Below are positions 1 through 11,103 of a stretch of 64,000 nt of DNA, in pieces (positions within the stretch are counted from its first letter, which is position 1; each line of letters starts with the position of its first letter). The notes beneath the pieces were generated by a model. The model did not search any database. It saw nothing but the letters and a program-made list of their open reading frames with translations, and was not told where the DNA came from. The translations under genes were made by a program, and so were the position numbers. This DNA comes from Xenopus tropicalis (taxonomy: Eukaryota; Chordata; Amphibia; Anura; Pipidae), in NCBI RefSeq assembly GCF_000004195.4, contig NC_030677.2:202480713-202544712 (forward strand), written 5' to 3'.

Positions 1-490
1 GTACAGGTACTGTTTTATTATTACAGAGAAAAGGGAATCATTTAACCATGAAATAAACCCAATAGGGCTGTTCTGCCCCCAATAAGGGGTAATTATATCT
101 TAGTTTGGATCAAGTACAGGTACTGTTTTATTATTACAGAGAAAAGGGAATCATTTAACCATGAAATAAACCCAATAGGGCTGTTCTGCCCCAATAAGGG
201 GTAATTATATCTTAGTTGGGATCAAGTACAGGTACTGTTTTATTATTACAGAGAAAAGGGAATCATTTAACCATTAAATAAACCCAATAGGGCTGTTCTG
301 CCCCCAATAAGGGGTAATTATATCTTAGTTGGGATCAAGTACAGGTACTGTTTTATTATTACAGAGAAAAGGGAATCAGTTTTAAAATTCTGAATTATTT
401 GATTAAAATGGAGTCTATGGGAGACAGGCTTTCTGTAATTCGGAGCTTTCTGTACAACGGGTTTCCGGATAAGGGATCCCATACCTGTAC
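1..490 (+). repeat. ACAGGTATGGGA-family MITE, right part with 113-bp internal array
   Basis: Three and a half units of 112-113 bp (unit begins GTACAGGTACTGTTTTATTA, repeats at 1, 114, 226 and 339), followed by the terminal segment of the element: ATGGAGTCTATGGGAGA, TCCGGATAAGGGATCCCATA and CCTGTAC. The left end is cut by the window edge. The same family recurs at 4533, 12184, 40291, 52692, 54804 and 57114. Its superfamily is left open because no target duplication is clear. Confidence 0.85.
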
Positions 491-1405
491 CACAAAAACT
501 CATTTTTTCTTTTTCTGAACTATGGCTGAAACGGTACAACAATCTACTACACAGAGTAGAAAGCAGGGAATTATCAGTAATGTAACTGTATTATATATTG
601 GCACCATTGTCAGCAATGGCAGCTCTACCTCATATAGCCAACTGCACTACTCAGAGGAGGTGCCCACATGCCCATGCCCATATACCCATGCCCACATACC
701 CACTGATCTAGGCTTTCCCACTGCAGCTTATTCACTACTGCCCTGTACCTGCTGCTCATTTTCAGATTTATTCCTATGTGTTATCAGCGCTCCTGGGTCA
801 GGCCAGCAATCTACCATCTTCCATGATAGTTGGGATATTTTATGGTAACTGTGCAGAGGGAGAAATATATTTATAGCATAATAAGCTTGATGTATCTCCA
901 TCGCGTGGGGAAAGCTTATTATGCAGAGCGACCGACATCCATTCACTGTTCTGTATATGTGTAGCATCAAACAGAAAGCAAAACCCTTCGTAATAACGGT
1001 GAGTTTACTGCTTTCGTTAAAGGGATACGGCCTTTAGAATAAAAATGCTGTTACTTTTAACTGAAAACATATAATATTATGTAATTTGGTCTAGTAAAAA
1101 TGGTTTTCACTTCACTCTTGAAAAAGCAATTGCTATATTCCTAGGCTCACATGTGGGAAACGTTTACAGATTCTACTTCCTGTCTGATTTCACAGATTGA
1201 AAGGAAACCATGATAGTCTGTCTCTGGCCCCACCCCCTTATGCTCACAGTGTAACATAGCCCCTCCTTTACCTTTTTTCCAATATGAAGTAATGGATTCC
1301 ATAGCTTTTCATAGTAGGTGGATTGTTTGGAAACCAGAGAGAGTACAAGTCCCAAATCAATCATTTTACAATGGAACAAGGTAAGGGAGGGCTTGCATTA
1401 CACCA
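491..1405. other. Intron sequence, no gene seen
   Basis: Single-copy-looking intron DNA with small imperfect repeats (CCCATGCCCATATACCCATG near 670-700). Short open frames here have no recognisable family or splice context. Confidence 0.5.
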
Positions 1406-1408
1406 TTA

Positions 1409-1955
1409 GCAGCATGGTGGCTCAGTAACTAGCACTTTTTTGCAGCGCTGGGGTCCTGAGTTCAATCCTGCCCTGGACACTTTCTGCAAGTTTGTTTGTT
1501 CTCGCTGTGTCTGTGTGGGTTTCCCCTGGGTACTCCAGTTTCCTTACGCACTCTAAAAACATACAGACATTGCCCATAGCGTGTGTGAATGTGATAGGGA
1601 CCTTAGATTGTAAGCTCACTGGGGCAGGGACTGATGGGAATGTGATAGGGACCTTAGATTGTAAGCTCACTGGGGCAGGGACTGATGGGAATGTGATAGG
1701 GACCTTAGATTGTAAGCTCACTGGGGCAGGGACTGATGGGAATGTGATAGGGACCTTAGATTGTAAGCTCACTGGGGCAGGGACTGATGGGAATGGGATA
1801 GGGACCTTAGATTGTAAGCTCCACTGGGGCAGGGACTGATGGGAATGTGATAGGGACCTTAGATTGTAAGCTCCACTGGGGCAGGGACTGATGGGAATGT
1901 GATAGGGACCTTAGATTGTAAGCTCCACTGGGGCAGGGACTGATGGGAATAAATA
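1409..1955 (+). repeat. Retroposon-like fragment whose tail is amplified into a 51-52-bp array
   Basis: Positions 1409-1585 resemble the widespread LINE/SINE-type 3' region with GGTGGCTCAGTAACTAGCAC, GTTCAATCCTGCCCTGGACA and GTGTGGGTTTCCCCTGGGTA. The tail, GGGACCTTAGATTGTAAGCT followed by GGGGCAGGGACTGATG, is then repeated seven times at 51-bp (first four) or 52-bp (last three) spacing from 1587 to 1950. A related tail fragment lies at 63940-63975. The LINE family (L2/CR1-like) is an inference. Confidence 0.75.
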
Positions 1956-2019
1956 TAAAGTTAGTATTGATGTTGGTATATATAGTTTATGGTCAGATAA
2001 ATCAGTATAGGTTGTGGGT

Positions 2020-2090
2020 GCTGGGTTTACTTGGAAGGGTTGAACTTGATGGACTCTGGTCTTTTTTCAACCCTATATAACGATGTAAGC
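2020..2090 (+). repeat. LINE 3'-tail-like fragment
   Basis: GGTTGAACTTGATGGACTCT followed by GGTCTTTTTTCAACCC is a common tail of amphibian non-LTR elements. It is only a fragment, so the family is uncertain. Confidence 0.4.
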
Positions 2091-2700
2091 ATCGCCTATT
2101 TGTATCCGCTGACGGATTAGAGAGGAGGGAAGGCTGTTGGACACACGTGTTTGGGTTCCATTACTTTATGCTTTCGCTGAGTTATTACATTCCCTTCATG
2201 TTAATGAGCACTCGTAGTCTATCCTGAGCAAGTTTATTCGTTAAGGTTTTTGGGATGAGTGAATGACGGGTAATGATTATTCCATGACAGATCTCTGGGA
2301 GGAAAGTCACTTAGTACCCAAAGCGCGTGGCAAAAAACACGTCTATTTCTCAAGGCGGCCGACAGGTTTATTCGGCCTCACCTTGAACAGAACACTGCCG
2401 TATTGATTTCATTGGTGTGGGTTTAAACGCACCGCCGCGGCCTCAGCATTCCTGCGCCGTGCCACTAATTGCCTCGTGCTTGCACTCAATTAAATCCCAT
2501 AATTACAGATGCAGATTATTTTTTTGGTTATATTTTTTGTTATTGTTTATGTTCTGTGGGTTTTGATAGTGATGTATTTATAACCTGATAATCACACAGT
2601 ATCAGGACAGGATCACATCCCTGCCCAATAGGATTTTTCAGATATCTGAAACCACAAAATGGTTGAAGAGGTCTTCTTTTGACCTCATAGAATGGTAAAA
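2091..2700. other. Unique intron sequence
   Basis: No repeat family recognised between the LINE-like tail and the TA microsatellite. Moderately GC-rich, and includes a GC-rich patch near 2430-2470. No coding similarity. Confidence 0.4.
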
Positions 2701-2720
2701 ATGCTATGTGTGTTTAAATT

Positions 2721-2721
<1 letters not shown>

Positions 2722-2780
<59 letters not shown>
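2722..2780. repeat. (TA)n microsatellite
   Basis: About 28 uninterrupted TA dinucleotides. Confidence 0.97.
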
Positions 2781-2782
<2 letters not shown>

Positions 2783-3175
2783 AGGACGACTCTGGGGGGA
2801 AAGGATATCTCTCCCTGCTTTATGAGACATTGCAAAGGGGGGAGAAGAACAGGGGCTGTGCTCACTGAGGCTGGAAAGTCAGTACAAGTATTAGGATTGC
2901 CAATTGCTCCCATGTATAAGGGGAGGGGCCATGGGGGAGCTCTCTCTCCAGGAAGTGGGGGCCTGGTTTGTGCAGTTTTTTTGACAGCTGAGGAAGAGAA
3001 ATAGAAAACCCTGTGAGGGTACTACTAATTACTGATTTGCTGTAATAGTTGCTAAGGCGCAATACAAAGCGGATGCCGTAGATATTCAGACTGCCAGTAA
3101 ACTAGTCTGGTATCAAAAGGATGAACTTTTATATGTTGGGTACATATTCTGTATAAATCTAGTGACTTGTTTGGT

Positions 3176-3376
3176 TTGAATTTCAACTAATATCTATTTG
3201 ATATCTTAAATATATCTATCTAATTATCGATCTATCTAATATGTAATATCTATCCAATATCTGTCTAATATCTATCATCTATCTATCATCTATCTATTCA
3301 ATATCTGTCTAATACCTATCTATCATCTATCTCTCTAATATCTATCTCTCTAATATCTATCTATCTATCTATCTAA

Positions 3377-3408
<32 letters not shown>

Positions 3409-3516
3409 CATCCAATCTCTGTCTATCTAATATCTATCTATTCAATATCTGTCTATCTAATATCTATCTATTCAATATCAGTAATACCTATATATCTAAT
3501 ATCTATCTAATGTCTC

Positions 3517-3547
<31 letters not shown>

Positions 3548-3990
3548 GATATTAGATAGATAATTAGATATTAATATCTGTCTATCTCTTCAATATCTGT
3601 CTATCTACCTAATATCTAAGTATCTATCTATCTAAAATCTATCTATTTATCGATCTAGCTAATATCTATCTATATAATATCTGTCTATCTATCTAATATC
3701 TGTTGATCTATCGATCAATCGCTTCAATATCTGTCTGTCTATCTATTATCTATCTACCTAATATCTAATTATCTATCTACCTAATATCTAATTATCTATC
3801 TCTCTAAAATCTATCTATTTATCGATCTAGCTAATATCTATCTATATAATATCTGTCTATCTATCTATCTAATATCTGTCGATCTATCTATCGATCGCTT
3901 CAATATCTGTCTCTCTATCTATTATCTATCTACCTAATATCTAATTATCTATCTACCTAATATCTATCTAGCTATTATCTATCCATCTAA
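3176..3990. repeat. Degenerate (TCTA)/(AATATCTGTCTA) tetranucleotide tract, ~0.8 kb
   Basis: Runs of TCTA/ATCT interrupted regularly by TAATATCTAT and CAATATCTGT. Two ~130-bp sub-blocks (3590-3720 and 3775-3905) are near copies, so the tract has both short- and longer-period structure. It contains a small internal inverted stretch near 3548-3570 (ATTAGATAGATAATTAGATA). Confidence 0.93.
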
Positions 3991-4530
3991 CATACTTTTA
4001 CAGGTTTTTCCATTTGCAGTTCTCATTCTGTGATTTTCAGATCTTTTTTTTATTTCCCCTAAACTCTGCTTTTCTAAAAACAAACAGTACAGGGATGTCC
4101 TATTTAATATATAAAGCTGACAGCAATCTAAAGAGGAAAATCAATAATAATAATTTAAAAATAAGATGCGAGCAGCCATCTGCACAACAAACAGAGCGGC
4201 GGTGTGCTCGCGAGGCCCACTTACAGGAACCAGAGACGGACATCAATGGCCGACGTCACAAGAGTGGATTCTGCCTCCCAAAACATCAAATCAATCAAAA
4301 ATAAAAAAGCTCCAGTTGTTCTATATTGCCAGAAAATCCTACGCAACGAGCCGCGCAGTGATAGGAGGAAGCGCGTAGAAACGATCCAAAGGTGCACTTA
4401 TCACTTATGGCTATATTTTCACATGAAAGGGAGGATTCAGACATCAGCAATATAGAGGATTTGCCAGTTGAGGCCCCTTCTGAGTTCAGCGTTTGGCTGG
4501 GGCCTATATCAGCCCATAGATAGCATTGAG
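3991..4530. other. Intron sequence, unclassified, possibly old transposon remnant
   Basis: GC-richer stretch at 4165-4400 in an AT-rich setting, with short overlapping open frames on the plus strand. None resembles a family I can name. Confidence 0.3.
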
Positions 4531-4532
4531 CT

Positions 4533-4700
4533 GTGTGGTACAGGCATGGGATCTGTTATCCAGAAACCCTTTATCCAGAAATCTTTGAATTACAGAAAGG
4601 CCATCTCCCATAGACTCCATTTTAATCAAATTATTCAAATATTTAATACTGGTTTCCTATATGAAGACTATCAGACCTATAAAATTGACTTTAAGGGCAA
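4533..4700 (-). repeat. ACAGGTATGGGA-family MITE, one terminal arm
   Basis: TACAGGCATGGGATCTGTTA, then TCTCCCATAGACTCCATTTT and AATCAAATTATTCAAAT: the same arm as at 40291-40400. The opposite arm is missing. Confidence 0.7.
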
Positions 4701-4799
4701 ATATTAGGTAACACATATACATGTAGCTTGTTGCCCCTTACAATTACAACTGATTTTCAAACTAGATACAGTAAAACAAATGGACGGCCTCTTCATTAA

Positions 4800-5364
4800 A
4801 GGGGTTGTTAACCGTTAGTATGATGTAGATAGTAATATTCTGAGATAATTTGCAATTGGTCTTTATTTTTTGTTATTTGTAGTTTTTTTAATGATTTATT
4901 TTTTTGTTCTACAGCTCTCCAATTTGGAGTTTTAGCAGCTACCTGGTTGCTAGGGTCCAAATTACCTTAGCAACCAGGGCGTGGTTTGCACGAGAGGCTG
5001 GTTTATGAATGGGAAAGGGACCTGAATAGAAACATACGTTATAAAATGTAACAATAACAATAAACTGTAGATTCGCTGAGCAATAGTTTTCTGGCTGCCG
5101 GGGTCACTGACCCCCATTTGAAAGCTACAAGGCGTAAGAAGAAAAAGAAGAAAGCAAATAATTAATATACTATAAATAAATAATGAAGACCAATTGAAAA
5201 GTTGCTTAGAATTGGCCATTCTATAACATTCCAGCAAAGATTAGACCGGCACAACAGGTGTAATTCGGGGCTGAGCCCCTGCGTGTCTATTCAAGCAAAA
5301 ACAACGTTTCGCGGGCGTAGCCCTTCGTCAGGCATTCTATAACATACCAAACGTTAACTTAAAG
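4800..5364. repeat. TTAA-type MITE (CAATTTGCAATTGGTCTT family), interrupted
   Basis: Preceded by TTAA at 4796. Contains the family landmarks TTCTGAGATAATTTGCAATT, TGGTTGCTAGGGTCCAAATT, GGGGTCACTGACCCCCATTT and GACCAATTGAAAAGTTGCTT. Sister copies are at 6872, 16850 (reverse) and 28660. It resembles Xenopus T2/Kolobok-type MITEs; the name is inference. A 103-bp foreign insert sits at 5230-5332. Confidence 0.7.
5230..5332 (-). mobile_element. 103-bp insertion with 13-bp target duplication and a hammerhead-ribozyme-like core
   Basis: The 13-mer CATTCTATAACAT occurs at 5217-5229 and again at 5333-5345. The sister copy at ~29052 has one version only (CATTCGATAACAT), so 5230-5332 is an insertion. 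On the minus strand the insert opens with C-CTGACGA (5331-5325), then GGGC/GCCC arms (5323-5320 and 5316-5313) and GAAAC (5310-5306), which is the arrangement of hammerhead core boxes. Stem II is imperfect at its base (extra A on one side, GC on the other), and no stem I partner remains because the insert starts at the core. A second small hairpin, GGGGC-TGA-GCCCC, lies at 5266-5278. Confidence 0.6.
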
Positions 5365-5985
5365 ATTTAAGATTACCTCAGATTTCCTCCCCCCCCTTTT
5401 TTTTTTAAACATACGTCAATTGTTTTTCCGGAGCGTATTTTCTGGTGGGGGGCGGGGGTGCGAGCGGAATATGACCTTATAATAACCTTTGTTTTTCTAA
5501 CACTAACGAACGTCTGTCTCCGGAGGGACCCGCCGATGACTTTTTAACATTTTCTCCACATTTTACAGATTGGCGCGGTAACCATCTCTGACATAAATGA
5601 CAAATACGCAGCGAGCTTTGCTTAACAGAAAGACCTTACTGATTTTTCTTAATAAAACAGAAATAGGATCTGTAATGGCTTCAGAAATGCCTTCACGCCC
5701 GGCCTCCGCAAGCAGCTGGGGAGCGGTGACGTTGCGCCAGTTAATATGCTGAAGCCGCTATAAAATGACTGGCACCGTTACTAACACCCTATATATCTCA
5801 TTAACGGCTGCTTTTGGGGAGGGGACTCTCCCAGCTGAAAATTCTGTTTGAATTCTGTAGAATCAATAGCTTCACACACACGTGAGCGCACTACTGTGGT
5901 TTTAATATGCACCATGAATGGGCACCCTATAGGTGCTGGATATTTAGGTATTGCGAGATTTGTCTACATGAACCCTAATATCCCT
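5365..5985. other. Intron sequence, no gene seen
   Basis: Mixed-composition intron DNA with a T/C-rich and G-rich patch near 5390-5460. No repeat family or coding similarity recognised. Confidence 0.4.
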
Positions 5986-5989
5986 ATCC

Positions 5990-6481
5990 CTGTAATCTGT
6001 TCCTTCAAAAAGTAGGAATAAATACCATTTGTATATACTGAAATCCAGCTGCAAAACTGTTCTTCTCTTTCTGCATCATTTGAAATCCTGGCAGGGGAGG
6101 AGGGACTAAAACACTGATGTTGTAACAGCTTCTCCACAGCTTACAGACAGCATGCAGGAACTACATAACCCACAATGCATTGCACTGGGATGTTCCTTTC
6201 CTTATTGACATCACGTGTGCAGCAGGGAATTGTGGGATTGGGAGGAGGCAGGCTGAGGGCAGGCGACTACTGTTACATTTTATTTGAGTCACAAAGTAGC
6301 CAGCCAGATCAGCAGGGGAACAGGGGGCGGGGCTTGTGGAACTGTTCCAAACCATATTATTACATTAAAATCATGAAAAGTCTGTATATATTTTTTTTAA
6401 CTGATGTATATTGCAAAGTTGCTTGAAATTATGCTTTCTTATCAAAAAGCTTAAGTGGTGTTTGGGTGAATTTCCCCTTTA
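5990..6481. repeat. TTAA-type MITE, inverted relative to the copy at 26424-26895
   Basis: Shares with 26424-26895 (opposite strand) CTCCACAGCTTACAGACAGC, ATGCAGGAACTACATAACCC, ACATCACGTGTGCAGCAGGG and TAGCCAGCCAGATCAGCAGG. The right end reads GGTGAATTTCCCCTTTAA, consistent with a TTAA-flanked terminus. Confidence 0.7.
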
Positions 6482-6574
6482 ATTTTGCAACCCTTAGTAG
6501 CACTTCATCACTGGGGCATCTCTAAATGACCCGCGGGGGGCCCAATTATCAACATTCTCATTTATGCAGTTTTT

Positions 6575-6658
6575 GAGTTTGTTTTTTTTTTTTTTTAAAA
6601 ACCATGAATAAACTCATTTCCACTAAAACCACAAATGCCAAGTGATTTATTAAAACAG

Positions 6659-6697
<39 letters not shown>

Positions 6698-6870
6698 AAA
6701 AACTTTTTCGTGTTTTTCCAACAAATGGAGTGTCCCAAAAATCCAAAAACCTCTAATACCATAAAGCAAAAGAAGATCTTCCGATTGGAAACAGGCTGCT
6801 CATTGACTTCTACATAACCTTAACCGCTTTTAGATGGCGTATTTCTTCTTTCGGATTTGTTGCAGTTTTG
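6575..6870. repeat. Foldback-element fragment with A-run
   Basis: Contains the arm motif CTTCTACATAACC...TTTTAGATGGCGTATTTCTT and GACGCATAATAAAT, also seen at 17380-17470 and 51240-51310. A run of 28 A lies at 6668-6695. Confidence 0.55.
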
Positions 6871-6871
6871 A

Positions 6872-7290
6872 CGCATAATAAATGTTAATATGATGTACAA
6901 ATTGGTATTCTGAGACAATTTGCCATTGGTTTTCATATTTTTTGGTTGTGGTTTTTCAGTTGTTTAGGTTTTTGTTCAGCAGCTCTCCAGTTCGGAATTT
7001 CAGTAGCTATCTCGTTGCTAGGGTCTCGTTTACCTTAGCAACCAGACATTGGGTTAAATGAAAGACTGGAATATAAATAGGAGAGGGTCTGAACAGTAAG
7101 TAATAAAAAAAACAAACAATATTAATTCCTTTGTAAGTGCACAGAGCAATAGTTTTAATGCTGTCGGGGTCACTGACCCCCATTTGAAAGCGGGACAAAT
7201 GTAGAAATGGAAGGCAAATAGTTTGAAAACAAATAGGGAAGACCAATTGCAAAGTTGCTAGGAATATACTGAAAGTTAATGTAAAGGTGA
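6872..7290. repeat. TTAA-type MITE (CAATTTGCAATTGGTCTT family)
   Basis: Contains TTCTGAGACAATTTGCCATT, GGGTCACTGACCCCCATTTG and AAGACCAATTGCAAAGTTGC in the order seen at 4800 and 28660. Confidence 0.7.
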
Positions 7291-7309
7291 ACCACCCCGT
7301 GTTCATGTG

Positions 7310-8882
7310 ACAAAAAGTCATGTGATCTTAAGGATTCGGATTCAGTATAGCCAGGCACTTGGATTTGTCTGAATCCTGTATTTGGCGCATCCCTAATTGT
7401 GACCAAAGTCACCTTCACCCCCAGCCTGTTTGCCTCTCTGTACTCCACTACAGACTGCAGCAGCAACATTTCCCCTCTATTCCAACATACTCCATATAAA
7501 CAGCGCGATTATACCACATACGCACAAATACAGTATTTCAGGCTCCCAAAACGGTTGTGCCCTTTGAATAAAGGGGAAGCTGAACTTTTAATTCATTTTC
7601 TAAAGATTCTGCATTTCATAAGGCCCATTTGTCTTAATACATCTTAGAAGGGAGAATTGAAAAAGACAGGTTTTCTGTTTTCTGTTTTGTTACCTAAAAG
7701 TGGGGCGTATTGGGCACCGAAATCTCCCTTTGAAACAGATGTCAACCTATAAACCTTTAACAAAGAGAAACGGAACTGTTGCAGTAAGTTTATTGGGGAC
7801 ATCTGCTTAAGTGACAGATGTCCGCATTACCATACATGCACTTCCCTGTCAGCTAAGAAGTCAACTTGCCAAACCAGTTGATGTTTAGGGTTTTTAACAT
7901 CGAGAGCAATTAGTTACATGGCTGGGGGGTGGGGGGGTTGGAAACTTCTGGGGGTAAAAATAAAAGGGTAACTTCATTACCAAATAGATTCAATCTTATC
8001 GGGATGATATGCACAATATGGATTTATTCTCCACTAAACCACGGAAAGGCAAGAATTCAACCAATAAAAAAAAAAAGCAATTATTTTAATCTTCTTTCCT
8101 TAGCGTCGGATACAAGGGGGGCACTTGCTTTGCTCTATTGTGGGCTAAGTTGGAAAGATTTTCCGAGAGTGATTAAATACAAATTAAAAAGGGCCTTTGA
8201 TCTCCGTGCAGCGGCCGTGCCAGACCACATACCAAAATGTATGTTGACAGGATCTTTAGAAGGATCTCAAGTTTAGTGTAACCTCCTTAAATGGAACCCA
8301 GCAGGAACTTTGTCCGGAGCCTGCCTCTCCAGGCGCTCTCATTGTACGGAACAGTGGGTCATTGGCTTGTTTGTTGGGGACGGCAGATGGTTTCATTTGT
8401 TCCAAATTTCCAACCCCTTTTTTCCGAATTTTAGGTAGCAGTCTGCTCAGAGATGAGAGGGAAGCAATGCATCGTTGCACCTGGCCTTTTTTTCCCCCTT
8501 TAATAACAGAAATAAAAGGTTTTTTTGCTAAGGGAAAAAAAAAGTGGCAGTTTCATTCGTTAGAGAGTCAGTCTAGGTGGCCCTTCCGCTGAGCACAAAT
8601 GGACCATTAGCAAGGTGTCAGGATAATGCTCAACAGCCACTTGGGCCCAGAGAGATTAATCACTCTTTGTATTCTCTATAGGGAGATATAAAACATACCT
8701 ACATGTTTTACTGCATTGATCTCTTTTATTACCTGGTTTAAAAAAAAAAAAATATATATATATATGTATATGTATATTATATGTGTGTGTGCGTTGATGG
8801 TAGAACATGGGTTTCACTGGACTCTCCTACTAAGTGAAGGAGAAAAGGGGAAGGTATTGTGCAACTGCACCTCTTATATTTC
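7310..8882. other. Intron; short GATTCGG-family fragment then mostly unique sequence
   Basis: 7325-7395 is a piece of the GATTCGGATTC foldback family. The rest (7400-8880) shows no repeat I recognise apart from short homopolymers and an AT run at 8740-8790. No coding similarity. Confidence 0.4.
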
Positions 8883-8885
8883 TAA

Positions 8886-9076
8886 GGGTGAAGACACACG
8901 GAGCTATTAGTAGCAGCTACTTGTTGTGGCTACAGAAACAGACATTTCTGATCATTTACTGATAATTGTGTGTTTTAGCAGAGGGAATTCTCAGTACTGT
9001 CTATGGCAGGGGATTTTCTGGAGTTTAGTAGCTGTGACAAGTAGCTCCTACTAAGTAGCTCAGTGTTTCTTCACCC
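8886..9076. mobile_element. PIF/Harbinger-like MITE, 191 bp, TAA target duplication
   Basis: Termini GGGTGAAGACACACGGAGCT and (reverse) GGGTGAAGAAACACTGAGCT. TAA at 8883-8885 and at 9077-9079. A sister copy of 194 bp lies at 9433-9626. The three-base TAA duplication and GGG start point to PIF/Harbinger; the assignment is by termini only. Confidence 0.75.
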
Positions 9077-9079
9077 TAA

Positions 9080-9386
9080 GGGCTCTGGCACACGGGGAGA
9101 TTAGTCGCCGCGACAAATCTCCCTGTTCGCAGGCGACTAATCTCCCCGAGTTGCCATCAGCTGCCATCCCACCGGCGACAATGTAAATCGCCGGTGGGAT
9201 GGCACACGCAGCGGCGCGATTTCGGCAAATCGCCGAAAATGCCTCGTGAGGCAACTTCGGCGATTTCCCGAAATCTCCTGCACAGCGTGTGCCATCCCAC
9301 CGGTGACTTACATTGTTGCCGGTGGGATGGCAATTCTGGGAGATTAGTCGCCCGCGAACAGAGAGGTTTGTCGTGTGCCAGAGCCC
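9080..9386. mobile_element. PIF/Harbinger-like MITE, 307 bp, abutting its neighbour
   Basis: Inverted termini GGGCTCTGGCACACG on both ends, TAA at 9077-9079 and 9387-9389. It contains two internal hairpins with arms around GCCATCCCACCGGCGA / TCGCCGGTGGGATGGC (9163-9204) and a near copy at 9291-9331. It shares its left TAA with the right TAA of the element at 8886-9076. Different family from its neighbour but the same kind of target site. Confidence 0.8.
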
Positions 9387-9432
9387 TAAAGGGATAAATA
9401 GGATGCCAGAGGGTCTTGCAAATGAAACATAA

Positions 9433-9626
9433 GGGAGAAGACACATGGAGCTACTTAGTAGCAGCTACTTTTTTACGGCTACTAAACACCAAAAAATCCC
9501 CTGCCATAGACAATACTGAGAATTGCCTCTGCTAAAACACACTTTGAGACTGTTATCAGTAAATGATCAGCATTGTCTATTTAAGTAGCCACTACAAGTA
9601 GCTGCTACTAGTAGGTGTCTTCACCC
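9433..9626. mobile_element. PIF/Harbinger-like MITE, 194 bp
   Basis: Starts GGGAGAAGACACATGGAGCT, ends AGGTGTCTTCACCC, with TAA at 9430-9432 and 9627-9629. Same family as 8886-9076, including the internal TAGTAGCAGCTACTT and CCCCTGCCATAGACAATACT segments. Confidence 0.75.
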
Positions 9627-9629
9627 TAA

Positions 9630-10505
9630 AGGCTTAATTGCCAAAGACACCGCAGGGTTTACTCACAGATCAGTTGAGTTAGTATTGTTATTGTCAGATA
9701 CAGTCGCACATAGAGCTGAGCAATGTGACTGTAGAGATGTTGGGCAGTTGACTGTTGCTGCTAATGTCCTTAAGGGAGCCCAGGAATAATTGTGAGAGCA
9801 CTTCTTTATGGCTACTAGTTAGTGGTCCGCATCCCCTATAGTGAAAGCTCTTCAGTGAGCAATATGCTAAGGCTGAATCCCTTCAGTTCTGTGGTCCCTT
9901 CCCCTTAGGCCAGGGGTGCCTAACCTCCAGCTTGGGCCCAGCACAGGGCGGCTCCTTCCAGCTATCTTACGTTCCTAGCCCGTTCTTTTAACAAATCAAG
10001 TCTTCTAATGTGACTAAACCTTGTTTACAGGGTCCCTTGTCTTTGACTTTCCCTAGAAGGGCTGTCTCCCTAGGGCAGAACACTTTACTGGGCCTTGTTG
10101 ATACCAGGGTCTACGGCACATCCACCTGGGTCAGCAGAAGGAAAGCCAAAGTGAAAGAAACCCTTTCCAATCACTATGTAAAGTGTAACAAGAGGTGGTC
10201 ACTAACTCTATGGCACATAACAAACGTGTAAATAAAATAATTAAGATATACAGGCTTCTGCCTAGCAACTAGGGGAACAGCCCTTGTAGGGGATTTCCAT
10301 CATTAGGGACACTTAACATTATGCATCCCGACACACACACACACACACATACATAAAATGCCAGCAACACCAGGAAATAGCCCTTTGTTAAGTAAATATA
10401 CATTTGTAGGTATAATCTACAGTTTGGTAGTTCTTCTGTTGACTAAACTGCAAATTAAATAGTGATTAATGTACTCCCTATTGTAAAAAAAATAAGAACA
10501 TTATG
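9630..10505. other. Intron sequence, no gene seen
   Basis: Contains a CCAGGGGTGCCTAACC fragment at 9911 (like one end of hAT-type MITEs) and an (AC)n tract at 10331-10349. Otherwise nothing recognised. Confidence 0.4.
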
Positions 10506-10815
10506 CGTAGGGGTGCACTGAATCCAATATTTTTGGATTCGGCTGAACCCTGAATCATTTATTAAAGATTCGGCCCGAATACCAAAAATAAATTTACACA
10601 TGTGAATTAGGATACAGAAGGGCTAAAGAGCACCGCTCGAGGCCAAAAAAAATTGAAGTTTTCATGATTATGTGACAAAAAGTTGCGTGAGTTTAAGAAT
10701 TCGGATTCGGTTCAGCCAGGAGCATGGATTTGTCCGAATCCAAATTTTGCTGAAAATGTCTGAATCTTGGCTGAATCCAGAACTGAATCCTGGATTTGAT
10801 GCATTCATAATTATA
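10506..10815. repeat. GATTCGG foldback MITE
   Basis: Left GGTGCACTGAATCCAATATT, right GAATCCTGGATTTGATGCAT: inverted arms rich in GATTCGG/CCGAATC. Fragments of the family recur at 7325, 16400-16490, 16745-16830, 24775-25015 and 34815-35060. Confidence 0.7.
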
Positions 10816-11103
10816 GGGCACAAAGCTGAAAGCTGAGTGTTTTATACAGGTCATGGAACTCCAAGAAATGACATCACCGATATCACCCTATTATAGCTGA
10901 TGACATCACTAAGGATATTCACATGCTGTCCATTTACACATACCATGGTCCAGTCCAGTTGTGCCCCAGTTCTGGGATCAGGTAATAAGCTATACTACAG
11001 ATAAAACAATTTCCCCTAAAATACTCTGTTGAGGTCTGTTTATTCTGTGTGATAAATGATGTGGTTGGTAACAATGACAGAAGGAACTTGTGGGGCTCAT
11101 CCT

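Noticed and set aside
1587..1950. tRNA gene suggested by the GTTCAATCC motif just upstream (1460)
   Set aside because: Only a B-box-like word; no cloverleaf can be drawn, and the context is a retroposon fragment.
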